Below are positions 1 through 7,613 of a DNA stretch of 64,000 nt, piece by piece. A program made the translations under genes and the position numbers. The notes beneath the pieces are model-generated. The model saw nothing but the letters and a program-made list of their open reading frames with translations. It did not search any database and had not been told where the DNA came from. Source of the stretch: CAVZVW01 sp963778845 (lineage in GTDB: Bacteria > Actinomycetota > Actinomycetes > Actinomycetales > Kineosporiaceae); NCBI GenBank assembly GCA_963778845.1, contig CAVZVW010000009.1:1116001-1180000 (forward strand), read 5' to 3'. The stretch's first letter is position 1, and the number at the start of each line of letters is the position of its first letter.

Positions 1-1886
1 TTCTGCTGCAACCGAAGCCGCATCTTCAGGCGCAGGGCGCTCTGGTTGTGCAGCAGCTCCTCCCACCAGTGCCCGACCACGTACTCCGGCACGAAGACGG
101 CCACGAGGTCGCGCGGGCCCTGCAGCCGGATGCGGCGGACGTAGTCGATGATCGGCTGGGAGAAGTCGCGGTAGGGGGACTCGAGCACCGTCAGCGCGAC
201 CGGGAGCTCCTCCAGCGCCCACTCGGCCATGAGGGCCTTGGTCTCCTCGGCGTCCACGGCGACGGTCAACGCCGTCAGGGTGGACGGGCGGGTCGCACGC
301 GCGTAGGCCAGGGCCCGCAACGTCGGCTGGTGCAGGGTCGAGACGAGGACGACGGCGTGCACCCGGCTCGGCAGCAGCCGTGCACCAGGTCGGGGCTGCA
401 GCTCCGTGCGCACACTCTGGTAGTGCCGCCGCACCCCGCGCATGAGCAGCCACAGCAACGGGACAGCGATCACCACGAGGTAGGCGCCGTTCAGGAACTT
501 GGTGGCGAGGACGATCACGAGCACGAGACCCGTGAGGACGGCGCCGAAGGCGTTGATCGCTCGCGATACCTGCATCCGCCCTCGCACCCCGGGCGCGATC
601 ACGAGAGCCAGCTGGCGGTTCCAGTGCCGGACCATCCCGATCTGGCTCAGGGTGAACGAGGTGAACACGCCGAGGATGTACAGCTGGATGAGCCGGGTCA
701 CCGATGCCTGGTAGGCCACGAGCAGGCTCCCGGCGATGAAGGCGAGCACGAGGATGCCGTTGCTCAGCGCCAGCCGGTCGCCGCGGGTGCGCAGCTGACG
801 CGGCACGAAGCTGTTCTTGGCGAGGATCGACATGAGCATCGGGAAGCCGTTGTACGCGGTGTTCGCCGCGAGGATGAGCACGAGTGCCGTCGTCGCCTGG
901 ATGTAGTAGAACAGCGGCGAGTGCACGCCACCGAACACCGACGCCGCGAGCTGGGCGATCACCGTGCGCTGCGGGTCGGTCGCGCAGTTGCCGCTGAAAC
1001 CGACGAGGTCACAGGTGTTCTCCGTGACCCGCACCTTGGCGACCACGGCCAGCACCGTGATGCCGGCGAACATGACGACGGCGATCAGCCCCATGGCGGC
1101 CAGGGTGCGAGCGGCGTTGGCCGCCTTCGGCGGCCGGAACGCCGGCACGCCGTTGCTGATCGCCTCCACACCCGTCAGCGCGGTGCAGCCGGAGGAGAAC
1201 GCGCGAAGCGCGAGGAACAGCAACCCGATCGCGGCCAGCCCGGTGTGCTCGGCGCGCACGCCGTAGGCGGCGCTCTCGGCGACCGGCGCGTGGCCCAGCA
1301 GCGTCTGCAGCGCCCCGACCCCCACCATGAGCAGGATGCCGGCGATGAACAGGTACGTGGGGACGGCGAAGGCACGCCCCGACTCGCGCACCCCGCGCAG
1401 GTTCATCGCCGTGAGGAGTGCCACGAACGCGACAGCCATGAGGACGCGGTGGGTGTTCAGGCTCGGGACCGCCGAGATGATGTTGTCGACACCTGCGGCC
1501 ACCGACACGGCGACGGTCATGACGTAGTCCACGAGCAGGGCCGCAGCGACCACCAGCCCGGCCGACACGCCCAGGTTCTTCGAGACCACCTCGTAGGAGC
1601 CGCCGCCGCCGGGGTAGGCCCGCACCACCTGCCGGTACGACACGACGACCACGGTCAGCAGCACGACGACCGCCAGCCCGATCCACGGCGTCAGGTACAG
1701 GTACGCCAGACCGCCCAGCGTGAGCACCTTGAGGATCTCCTCAGTGGCATATGCGACCGAGGAGAGCGGGTCGGAGGCGAACACCGGCAAGGCGATGCGC
1801 TTGGGCAGCAACGTGTCACCCATGCGCTCGCTGTGCATCGGGCGTCCGACGAGGACGCGCTTGGCGGCTGAGACCGGTCGCTGCAT
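1..1886 (-). CDS. KimA-type APC potassium permease (3' end beyond window)
   Basis: Integral membrane permease of the APC superfamily, most like Bacillus KimA (YdaO), a high-affinity proton-coupled K+ importer. About 628 codons are present and the C-terminus runs off the left edge. The start at 1886 gives MQRPVSAAKR. A signature SDPLSSVAYATEE lies at residues 38-50, followed by a LLVDY motif; as I recall, the Asp and Tyr residues in these two motifs coordinate K+ in KimA. About 12 hydrophobic segments are followed by a soluble C-terminal domain (from about residue 480) as in KimA. It is divergent from kdpD, 115 bp apart, which suggests K+ regulation. The neighbours and the motifs argue against an ordinary amino-acid transporter. 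The ribosome site is weak (AAGG close to the ATG), so the start is only probable. Confidence 0.8.
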   Translation of the reverse strand, partial: MQRPVSAAKRVLVGRPMHSERMGDTLLPKRIALPVFASDPLSSVAYATEEILKVLTLGGLAYLYLTPWIGLAVVVLLTVVVVSYRQVVRAYPGGGGSYEVVSKNLGVSAGLVVAAALLVDYVMTVAVSVAAGVDNIISAVPSLNTHRVLMAVAFVALLTAMNLRGVRESGRAFAVPTYLFIAGILLMVGVGALQTLLGHAPVAESAAYGVRAEHTGLAAIGLLFLALRAFSSGCTALTGVEAISNGVPAFRPPKAANAARTLAAMGLIAVVMFAGITVLAVVAKVRVTENTCDLVGFSGNCATDPQRTVIAQLAASVFGGVHSPLFYYIQATTALVLILAANTAYNGFPMLMSILAKNSFVPRQLRTRGDRLALSNGILVLAFIAGSLLVAYQASVTRLIQLYILGVFTSFTLSQIGMVRHWNRQLALVIAPGVRGRMQVSRAINAFGAVLTGLVLVIVLATKFLNGAYLVVIAVPLLWLLMRGVRRHYQSVRTELQPRPGARLLPSRVHAVVLVSTLHQPTLRALAYARATRPSTLTALTVAVDAEETKALMAEWALEELPVALTVLESPYRDFSQPIIDYVRRIRLQGPRDLVAVFVPEYVVGHWWEELLHNQSALRLKMRLRLQQ

Positions 1887-2001
1887 ACCTTGATGCTCGG
1901 CAACGCGACGCTTGGGAGTCGCCAGAATCCGCCCCGAAGGTGTGAGGATCACGTTAGGACGTCACCCGGCCGAGGGGGCGGGGACCCGTGAAGGAGGCTC
2001 G

Positions 2002-4590
2002 ATGCCGCGCGGCAGGCTGCGGGTCTACCTCGGCGCAGCACCAGGCGTCGGCAAGACCCACGCCATGCTGGCTGAGGCCCACCGCCGTGCCCAGCGGCGC
2101 AGCGACGTCGTGATCGGCGTCGTCGAGGACCACGGGCGACCCGGTGTCCGCGCACTCGCCAAGGGGCTGGAGACGCTGCAGGCCGGCCCCGACACCCTCG
2201 ACGTCGCGGCGGTCCTGCACCGGCGACCACGCGTCGTCCTGGTGGACGACCTCGCCCGGACCAACGCTGCGGGCGCCCGCCACGAACATCGGTGGGAGGA
2301 CGTCGAGGAGCTGCTCGCCGCCGGCATCGACGTGATCAGCGCGGTGGACGTCGGCGAGATCGCCTCCCTGCGCGACGTCGCCGAGGTGATCACCGCAGTG
2401 TCCACCTCGGCGACCGTTCCCGACACGGTGCTGCGTGCCGCGGACCAGGTCGAGCTTGTCGACATGACACCCGAGGCGCTGCTCCGACGTCTGGCCCACG
2501 GCAACATCTGCCCCCCGGAGGAGATGGACGCCGCCCTGTCGAGCCACTTCCGGCCCTCGGCCCTGGCCGCACTGCGCGAGCTGGCCCTGCTCTGGCTGGC
2601 GAGTGCGGTCGACGAGGGGCTGCGCCGCGACCGCCGCGAGCACGGCGGCTCCGTCGTGTGGGAGGTCAGGGAGCGAGTGGTGGTCGCCCTCAGCGGCGGC
2701 CCCGAGAGCCTGGCTGTGCTGCAGCGGGGGGCCCGGCTCACCGCACGAATCCCAGGGGCGGACCTGCTCGCCGTCCACGTGATCGGGCGCGAACACCCAC
2801 CCCGCAGCGACGCCGCCGAGCTGGACAGGTTGCGCGAGCATGCGGAGGCGCTCGGCGCCGGCTACCACCAGGTGATCGGGAGCGACGTGGCGCACGCGCT
2901 GCTGGAGTTCGCGACGGGCGAGAACGCCACCCAGCTTCTGGTGGGGGCGTCCCGGCGACAGCCGTGGCAGCTGCTGCTCGGCCAGCGCGGCGTGGCGGCG
3001 AAGGCGCTCGACCTGGCCCGCGACGTCGACGTCCATGTCGTGACCGGGGCACAGTCGGTGCTTCGCCGGCGGCTGCCGCCGCGTGCCGGCAGGCTCCCCC
3101 GCCCGCGCAGACTGTTGGGCTTCGCCGCCGCGGTCGTGCTGCCGCTGGCGCTCACCCTTGGTCTGCAGGCCATGCCCCAGCCGCCCGGGCTGACGAGTGA
3201 GGTGCTGCTGTTCCTGCTGGCCGTGGTCGTCACCTCCCTGGTCGGCGGCCTCGGCCCGGCCCTGCTGAGCGCGGTCACCGGCTCCACGTGCATCAACTAC
3301 TTCTTCATCCCGCCGGTGCACACCTTCTGGGTCAACGAGCGCAACAACGTGTTCGCCCTGGTGGTGTTCGTCGCGGTGGCCGCTCTCGTGAGTGCGGTGG
3401 TGCACACCTCGGCACAGCGCTCCGCCCAGGCCGCTCGCGCGGCAGCGGAGTCCCGCACGCTCTCCGCGATCGCCGGCAGCGTGCTGCGGGGCAAGGAGGC
3501 GCTGCCCGCATTGCTGGAGACGGTGCGCGCCGCCTTCGGGATGACCTCGGTGACGATGCTGGAGCGCGAACGTGGCCACGATCAGGGGTGGGTGCGCACC
3601 GAGAGCGTCGGTGAGCAGCCCAGCACCCGGCCCGAGGACGCCGACGCTGCAGTACCCGTCGGCCCCGGACTGGTGCTCGCGCTGCGCGGGCGCACCCTCG
3701 CCGCGGAGGACCGCAAGGTGCTGGCGGCATTCGCCGCCCAGGCCCGGGTGCTGCTCGAGCAGGCGCGGCTGGCCCGAGCCGCCGACGTGGCGGCACGGCT
3801 GGCGGCCACCGAGCGGTTGCGCGACGCGCTGCTGGCCGCTGTCGGGCACGACCTGCGCACGCCGCTGGCCTCGGCGAAGGCCGCCGTCACGAGCCTGCGC
3901 GCCAGTGACGTCACCTGGTCCGACGACGAGCGCGCGGAGCTGCTGGCCACCGCCGAGGAGTCGCTGGACCGGCTGGGCCGACTCGTGGCCGACCTGCTCG
4001 ACCTCAGCCGTCTGCGCGCAGGCGCGCTGGCCGTGGTCGAGCAGCCGGTGGGGCTGGACGAGGCCGTCGCCCAGGCGCTGGACGAGCTCGGCCCGGCGGC
4101 TCGCGAGGTGTACGTGAGCGTGCCGCCAGAGGTTCCTGCCGTGCGGGCGGACGCCGCCCTGCTGGCACGCGTGATCGTGAACCTCACCGCCAACGCCCTT
4201 CGCTACTCCCCGTCGGGACGCCCGCCCGCCCTGCTCGCGAGCGCCCTGGGCGACCGGGTGGAGCTGCGCGTCGTCGACCGGGGACCGGGAATCCCCGCTA
4301 CGGACCGGGACCGGGTCTTCATCCCGTTCCAGCGTCTGGGGGACACCGACAACACGACCGGCCTGGGGCTCGGCCTCGCGCTCTCCCGTGGGCTGACCGA
4401 GGCGATGGGCGGCACCCTGGAGCCCGAGGACACCCCCGGCGGCGGACTCACGATGGTTCTCGTGCTGCAGGCGGCAGACGGCGCCCAGTCCGAGGGCGGG
4501 CACGCGGAGCCGGGCCTGCGCGAGCGTGCGCCGGACGCTGCGCTGCGTACTCCGGACGCCGCGGCCCGGTCCAGCGAGGAGGGCGAGTGA
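2002..4590 (+). CDS. kdpD: KdpD sensor histidine kinase
   Basis: Membrane sensor kinase for K+ limitation, 862 aa, usual length for the family. Order: N-terminal KdpD domain with Walker A GAAPGVGKT at residues 11-19 and a Walker-B-like VDDLAR (usual form VDELAH); a Usp-like domain about 240-360; four transmembrane helices (DUF4118) about 370-475; a GAF-like region; then HisKA with the phospho-acceptor His616 in VGHDLRTPL and a HATPase with NALRYSPSG, DRGPGIP and GLGLGLALS. ATG 2002 is preferred over the longer upstream reading frame because AAGGAGG lies at 1991-1997 and the protein then begins directly with the conserved domain. Its stop overlaps the kdpE start (GTGA). No kdpFABC genes are present, so its target here may be the divergent KimA-type permease. 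Confidence 0.93.
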   Translation: MPRGRLRVYLGAAPGVGKTHAMLAEAHRRAQRRSDVVIGVVEDHGRPGVRALAKGLETLQAGPDTLDVAAVLHRRPRVVLVDDLARTNAAGARHEHRWEDVEELLAAGIDVISAVDVGEIASLRDVAEVITAVSTSATVPDTVLRAADQVELVDMTPEALLRRLAHGNICPPEEMDAALSSHFRPSALAALRELALLWLASAVDEGLRRDRREHGGSVVWEVRERVVVALSGGPESLAVLQRGARLTARIPGADLLAVHVIGREHPPRSDAAELDRLREHAEALGAGYHQVIGSDVAHALLEFATGENATQLLVGASRRQPWQLLLGQRGVAAKALDLARDVDVHVVTGAQSVLRRRLPPRAGRLPRPRRLLGFAAAVVLPLALTLGLQAMPQPPGLTSEVLLFLLAVVVTSLVGGLGPALLSAVTGSTCINYFFIPPVHTFWVNERNNVFALVVFVAVAALVSAVVHTSAQRSAQAARAAAESRTLSAIAGSVLRGKEALPALLETVRAAFGMTSVTMLERERGHDQGWVRTESVGEQPSTRPEDADAAVPVGPGLVLALRGRTLAAEDRKVLAAFAAQARVLLEQARLARAADVAARLAATERLRDALLAAVGHDLRTPLASAKAAVTSLRASDVTWSDDERAELLATAEESLDRLGRLVADLLDLSRLRAGALAVVEQPVGLDEAVAQALDELGPAAREVYVSVPPEVPAVRADAALLARVIVNLTANALRYSPSGRPPALLASALGDRVELRVVDRGPGIPATDRDRVFIPFQRLGDTDNTTGLGLGLALSRGLTEAMGGTLEPEDTPGGGLTMVLVLQAADGAQSEGGHAEPGLRERAPDAALRTPDAAARSSEEGE

Positions 4591-5291
4591 CCCGGGTGCT
4601 CGTCGTCGACGACGAGCCGCAGATCCTGCGGGCCCTGCGCATCAACCTGCGGGCCCGCCAGTTCGAGGTGTTCGTGGCCGCCTCGGGGCGCGAGGCCCTC
4701 GCCACGGCGTCCACGCACCCGCCGGACATCGTGATCCTCGACCTGGGCCTGCCCGACCTGGACGGGGTGGAGGTGATCCACGGCCTGCGGGGCTGGACCG
4801 AGGCTCCGATCATCGTGCTGTCCGGACGCAGCGACAGCTCCGACAAGGTGGGTGCCCTGGACGCCGGTGCCGACGACTACGTGACCAAGCCGTTCGCCAT
4901 GGACGAGCTGCTGGCCCGGATGCGGGCCGTGACCCGTCGCGTCGGGGGGCCGGAGACCTCCGATGCTCCGCAGGTCCGGCTGGGACCTGTGCTGGTGGAT
5001 CTCGCCGACCGGCTCGTGACACGCGACATGGACGGGACGCCGGAACCGGTGCGGCTGACGCCGACCGAATGGCACCTGCTCGAGGTGCTGCTGCGCCAGC
5101 CCGGCAAGCTGCTGAGCCACCGGTACCTCCTCACGGAGGTATGGGGCTCGGCGTATGCGAACCAGCCCGGCAACCTGCGCCTGTACATGGCGCAGCTGCG
5201 CCGCAAGCTCGAGCCCGACCCCGCTCGGCCGCAGTATCTGCTCACCGAGGCGGGCATGGGCTACCGCTACCAGCCTGACCCGCGGGCCTGA
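4587..5291 (+). CDS. kdpE: KdpE response regulator
   Basis: OmpR/PhoB-type DNA-binding regulator, 234 aa, partner of KdpD. The receiver domain has the acidic pair in VVDDE, phospho-acceptor Asp52 in VILDLGLPD and the conserved Lys in VTKPF. The C-terminal winged helix runs from about residue 130 (LTPTEWHLLEVLLRQPGKLL, then RLYMAQLRRKLE). GTG start inside the kdpD stop (GTGA) means translational coupling. A hairpin follows 11 bp after the stop. Regulated promoters cannot be read directly, but the divergent potassium permease 2.7 kb upstream is the obvious candidate target. Confidence 0.93.
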   Translation: MTRVLVVDDEPQILRALRINLRARQFEVFVAASGREALATASTHPPDIVILDLGLPDLDGVEVIHGLRGWTEAPIIVLSGRSDSSDKVGALDAGADDYVTKPFAMDELLARMRAVTRRVGGPETSDAPQVRLGPVLVDLADRLVTRDMDGTPEPVRLTPTEWHLLEVLLRQPGKLLSHRYLLTEVWGSAYANQPGNLRLYMAQLRRKLEPDPARPQYLLTEAGMGYRYQPDPRA

Positions 5292-5301
5292 GCCACGCGG
5301 T

Positions 5302-5331
5302 GCGCCGAGCCGTCGAGCCTCCGGTCGGCGC
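5302..5331 (+). terminator. Hairpin after kdpE
   Basis: Inverted repeat GCGCCGA (5302-5308) and TCGGCGC (5325-5331), 7-bp perfect stem with a 16-nt loop, just after the kdpE stop. There is no T-run, as is common for actinobacterial terminators, so this is a candidate only. Confidence 0.4.
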
Positions 5332-5354
5332 GCCGGGGAGGACTGTCGTTTGCG

Positions 5355-5546
5355 ATGCTTTGCATTGCACGCAGATCCGCAACACCCTTGCGCCGCGTCC
5401 CGCGTCCCGCGTCCCGCGTGCTGAGGCCCGACCTGGTGCGCGATGGCCCGTCGGGTCGCGGACTGCGACAACGACGGGCTCGCCTCTCGAGGCGGCGTCG
5501 GGCGAGGCCGAGCCCGTGTTGCGTATCCGCGTGCAATGCAAAGCAT
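5355..5546. repeat. Long imperfect inverted repeat in non-coding DNA
   Basis: Arms of 31 nt at 5355-5385 and 5516-5546 are reverse complements with only two mismatches, separated by 130 bp. The core of each arm is ATGCTTTGCATTGCACGC or its complement. The loop holds a short CCGCGTC tandem (about four copies near 5393-5420). No gene is convincing anywhere in 5292-5730, and the arms are AT-richer than the surroundings. The structure resembles a MITE or a REP-like element, or a long hairpin in RNA. No transposase and no clear target-site duplication is visible. Confidence 0.7.
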
Positions 5547-5730
5547 CCACGCAGATACCCCCCCACGGGGGCAGCCAGCCGACCCCTGCCCGCCGCACGG
5601 ACCTCGCGGGACAAGCAGCCGGCCACCCCCTACCCCAGCCGCGGGGCGTTCTAGCACCCCCACCAGCCGGTGTGACCCCACCCGCGCCCTTCGGACCGGT
5701 CACGCGCGAGACTGGAGGAGGTGACCGGCC

Positions 5731-5889
5731 GTGGGTTCGGTGCGTGTGCTCGTGGTCGACGACCAAGAGCCGTTCCGGCGTGCGGCCGTCGCGGTCGCCG
5801 ACCTGACCGACGGCTTCCAGGTCGTGGGCGTTGCAGCGTCCGGGCAGGCGGGCCGGGTCAGCCGAACCTGGCGCGCAGCTCCTCGTTGA
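5731..5889 (+). pseudogene. Truncated response-regulator receiver domain
   Basis: GTG at 5731 opens VGSVRVLVVDDQEPFRRA and continues as a NarL-type receiver N-terminus (VAVADLTDGFQVVGVAASG) for about 38 residues. The frame then reads into the antisense of the etfA 3' end and stops after 52 codons. The phospho-acceptor Asp region, the rest of the receiver and the DNA-binding domain are missing. A GGAGG lies at 5714-5718. The last 32 bp overlap the convergent etfA end. This is the 5' stub of a deleted regulator gene, left at a rearrangement junction. It is unlikely to be functional. Confidence 0.7.
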
Positions 5890-6844
5890 TCGCGGGCACG
5901 ACCTCGTGCAGGTCGCCGATCACGGCGTAGTGCGCCTTCGTGACCATCGGCGCCTCGGGGTCGGTGTTGATGGCCAGGATCGTCTTCGCCGAGGAGCAGC
6001 CGGCCCAGTGCTGGATCGCCCCGCTGATGCCGCAGGCGATGTAGACGTCCGGGGAGATCCGCGAGCCTGTCTGGCCGACCTGCTCGTGATGTGGCCTCCA
6101 GCCGAGGCTGGTCACCACACGCGAGACGCCGAGGGCCCCGCCCAGCAGGTCGACCAGGCAGAGGAGCTCGCCGAACTGCTCGGCCCCGCCGACGCCACGC
6201 CCGGCCCCGACCACGACCCGCGCCTTGGTGAGCTCGCCCCCTCCGCCTGCGTTGGGCACGGTGCGCACGACCTGGGCGACGAGGTCGGCCTCGACCAGCG
6301 TCGGGGTGAAGCGGTGGACGTCGGGTGCCGTCGCCGACGCGGCCGGCTGCGGCTCCACCGCGTGCCCGGCCATCGTGAGCACGGCCGGGGCGCCGGCAGC
6401 GGCGGCCAGGCGCATCTCCTCCAGCGCGGAGCCGCCCATGACCTGTCGGCTGGCCAGCAGGGATCCCCCCGGTTCTGCCTCGACCGTGACGCAGTTGGCT
6501 GCCATCACGAGCCCCGCGCGCGCCGCGACGTGTGCCATCACCTCGTTGCCCCTCGGGCTGCCGGCGGCGAGCACGAGGGACGGCGACGCCGCCGCCACGA
6601 CGTCGAGCACGCACGCCGCCCACGCCGCAGCCGCGTACCGGTCCAGCCGCTCGTCGACGGGGTGGTGCACGACCTGCACCCCTTGGGCACCCAGCTCGTC
6701 GAGGACGCTCGCCGGGTGCGGCCCCACGACCACCGCCTCGACCGCCGACCCGTCGGCCTGCGCCACGGCGCGCGCGAAGGTGAGCGTCTCCAGCGACACC
6801 AGCGCCGCGCCGTCCGCCTCGGTCTCCACCAGGACGAGGATCAT
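5858..6844 (-). CDS. etfA: Electron transfer flavoprotein alpha subunit
   Basis: FAD-binding ETF subunit, 328 aa. The N-terminal domain (MILVLVETEADG) is followed by the C-terminal FAD domain with GQTGSRISPDVYIACGISGA (about residues 250-270), which contacts FAD, and the IQHWAG motif. It accepts electrons through EtfAB from flavin dehydrogenases and passes them to ETF-quinone oxidoreductase, which is not in the window. The start overlaps the etfB stop by 4 nt. As last gene of a flavoenzyme-etfB-etfA operon it is probably a dedicated ETF for the upstream dehydrogenase. Confidence 0.95.
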   Translation of the reverse strand: MILVLVETEADGAALVSLETLTFARAVAQADGSAVEAVVVGPHPASVLDELGAQGVQVVHHPVDERLDRYAAAAWAACVLDVVAAASPSLVLAAGSPRGNEVMAHVAARAGLVMAANCVTVEAEPGGSLLASRQVMGGSALEEMRLAAAAGAPAVLTMAGHAVEPQPAASATAPDVHRFTPTLVEADLVAQVVRTVPNAGGGGELTKARVVVGAGRGVGGAEQFGELLCLVDLLGGALGVSRVVTSLGWRPHHEQVGQTGSRISPDVYIACGISGAIQHWAGCSSAKTILAINTDPEAPMVTKAHYAVIGDLHEVVPAINEELRARFG

Positions 6845-7611
6845 TTCGCCACCACCCCGAGGCTCACGAGCAGGTCCACGACCGCCGGGGCCGCCGCCGC
6901 CCCCGTGCCCAGGATCTCGACAGCGCTCGGCTGCTGCGGTGGCAGCTTCAGGCGCACGCGCCCCGTGCCGACCGGCTGCACGGTGGGTGTGAACGTCTCC
7001 ACCGGAGCCTTCTTGGCGCGCAACCGACCGGGGATCGACGGGTACCTCGGCGTGATGCCACCCTCGAGGATCGTGAGGACGGCGGGCAGCGGCACCTCGA
7101 ACTGCTCCTCGCCGTCGGGCCCGTCGGCGCTCGCCAGGACACGACGGTCCACGACCTCGAAGGTGCGCACCCCGCTGACCACCGGTCGGCCCAGCAGGTA
7201 CGCCAGCCGGATGCCGACCTGGAAGTCACCGGTGTCGGCGGCGTCGTTGCCCAGCAGCACCAGGTCGTAGGCCGTGCCCAGCCCCGCGTGCGCCTGCACG
7301 ACCTCGGCGATCGCCGCGGCGACGTCGGCCGGCCCGAACGCCTGGCCGTCGGCCACGAGGTGCACCGCGCTGCCCACACCCACGGCGAGGGCCTCACGCA
7401 GCTGCTCGACGGCGTCCTCGGGTCCCAGCGTGAGCACGCAGGCGCCGCCGCCGTGGGCCTCGACGAGCGAGACGGCGGCCTCGACGGCGCACTCCTCGTG
7501 CGGGCTCGTCGCGTACCCGACGTAGCGGGTGTCCACCGACAGCCCGTCGTCGCTGAGCAAGATCTGGCCGGAGGACCCCGGCACCCGCTTCACGCAGACC
7601 AGGACGTTCAC
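6841..7611 (-). CDS. etfB: Electron transfer flavoprotein beta subunit
   Basis: AMP-binding ETF subunit, 256 aa. It begins MNVLVCVKRVPGSSG, and carries the LVLLGNDAADTGDFQVG region and the GGITPRYPSIPGRLRAKKAPVE segment typical of EtfB. GTG at 7611 is chosen because it follows the upstream dehydrogenase stop (7614) by 2 nt and matches the family N-terminus; the longer open frame upstream lies inside the dehydrogenase gene. The tight packing implies coupled translation with both neighbours. Confidence 0.95.
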   Translation of the reverse strand: MNVLVCVKRVPGSSGQILLSDDGLSVDTRYVGYATSPHEECAVEAAVSLVEAHGGGACVLTLGPEDAVEQLREALAVGVGSAVHLVADGQAFGPADVAAAIAEVVQAHAGLGTAYDLVLLGNDAADTGDFQVGIRLAYLLGRPVVSGVRTFEVVDRRVLASADGPDGEEQFEVPLPAVLTILEGGITPRYPSIPGRLRAKKAPVETFTPTVQPVGTGRVRLKLPPQQPSAVEILGTGAAAAPAVVDLLVSLGVVAK

Positions 7612-7613
7612 GC

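Noticed and set aside
48..1871. 607-codon open frame on the + strand
   Set aside because: Antisense shadow of the KimA-like permease; residues are rich in Arg, Gly, Asp and His with no hydrophobic or domain pattern, whereas the minus frame gives a clear permease.
1887..2001. c-di-AMP riboswitch upstream of the KimA-like gene
   Set aside because: The gap is only 115 bp, and I see none of the ydaO/yuaA conserved blocks.
1954..4503. 849-codon open frame on the - strand
   Set aside because: Shadow of kdpD; low-complexity composition and no domains. Long antisense ORFs are expected at this GC content.
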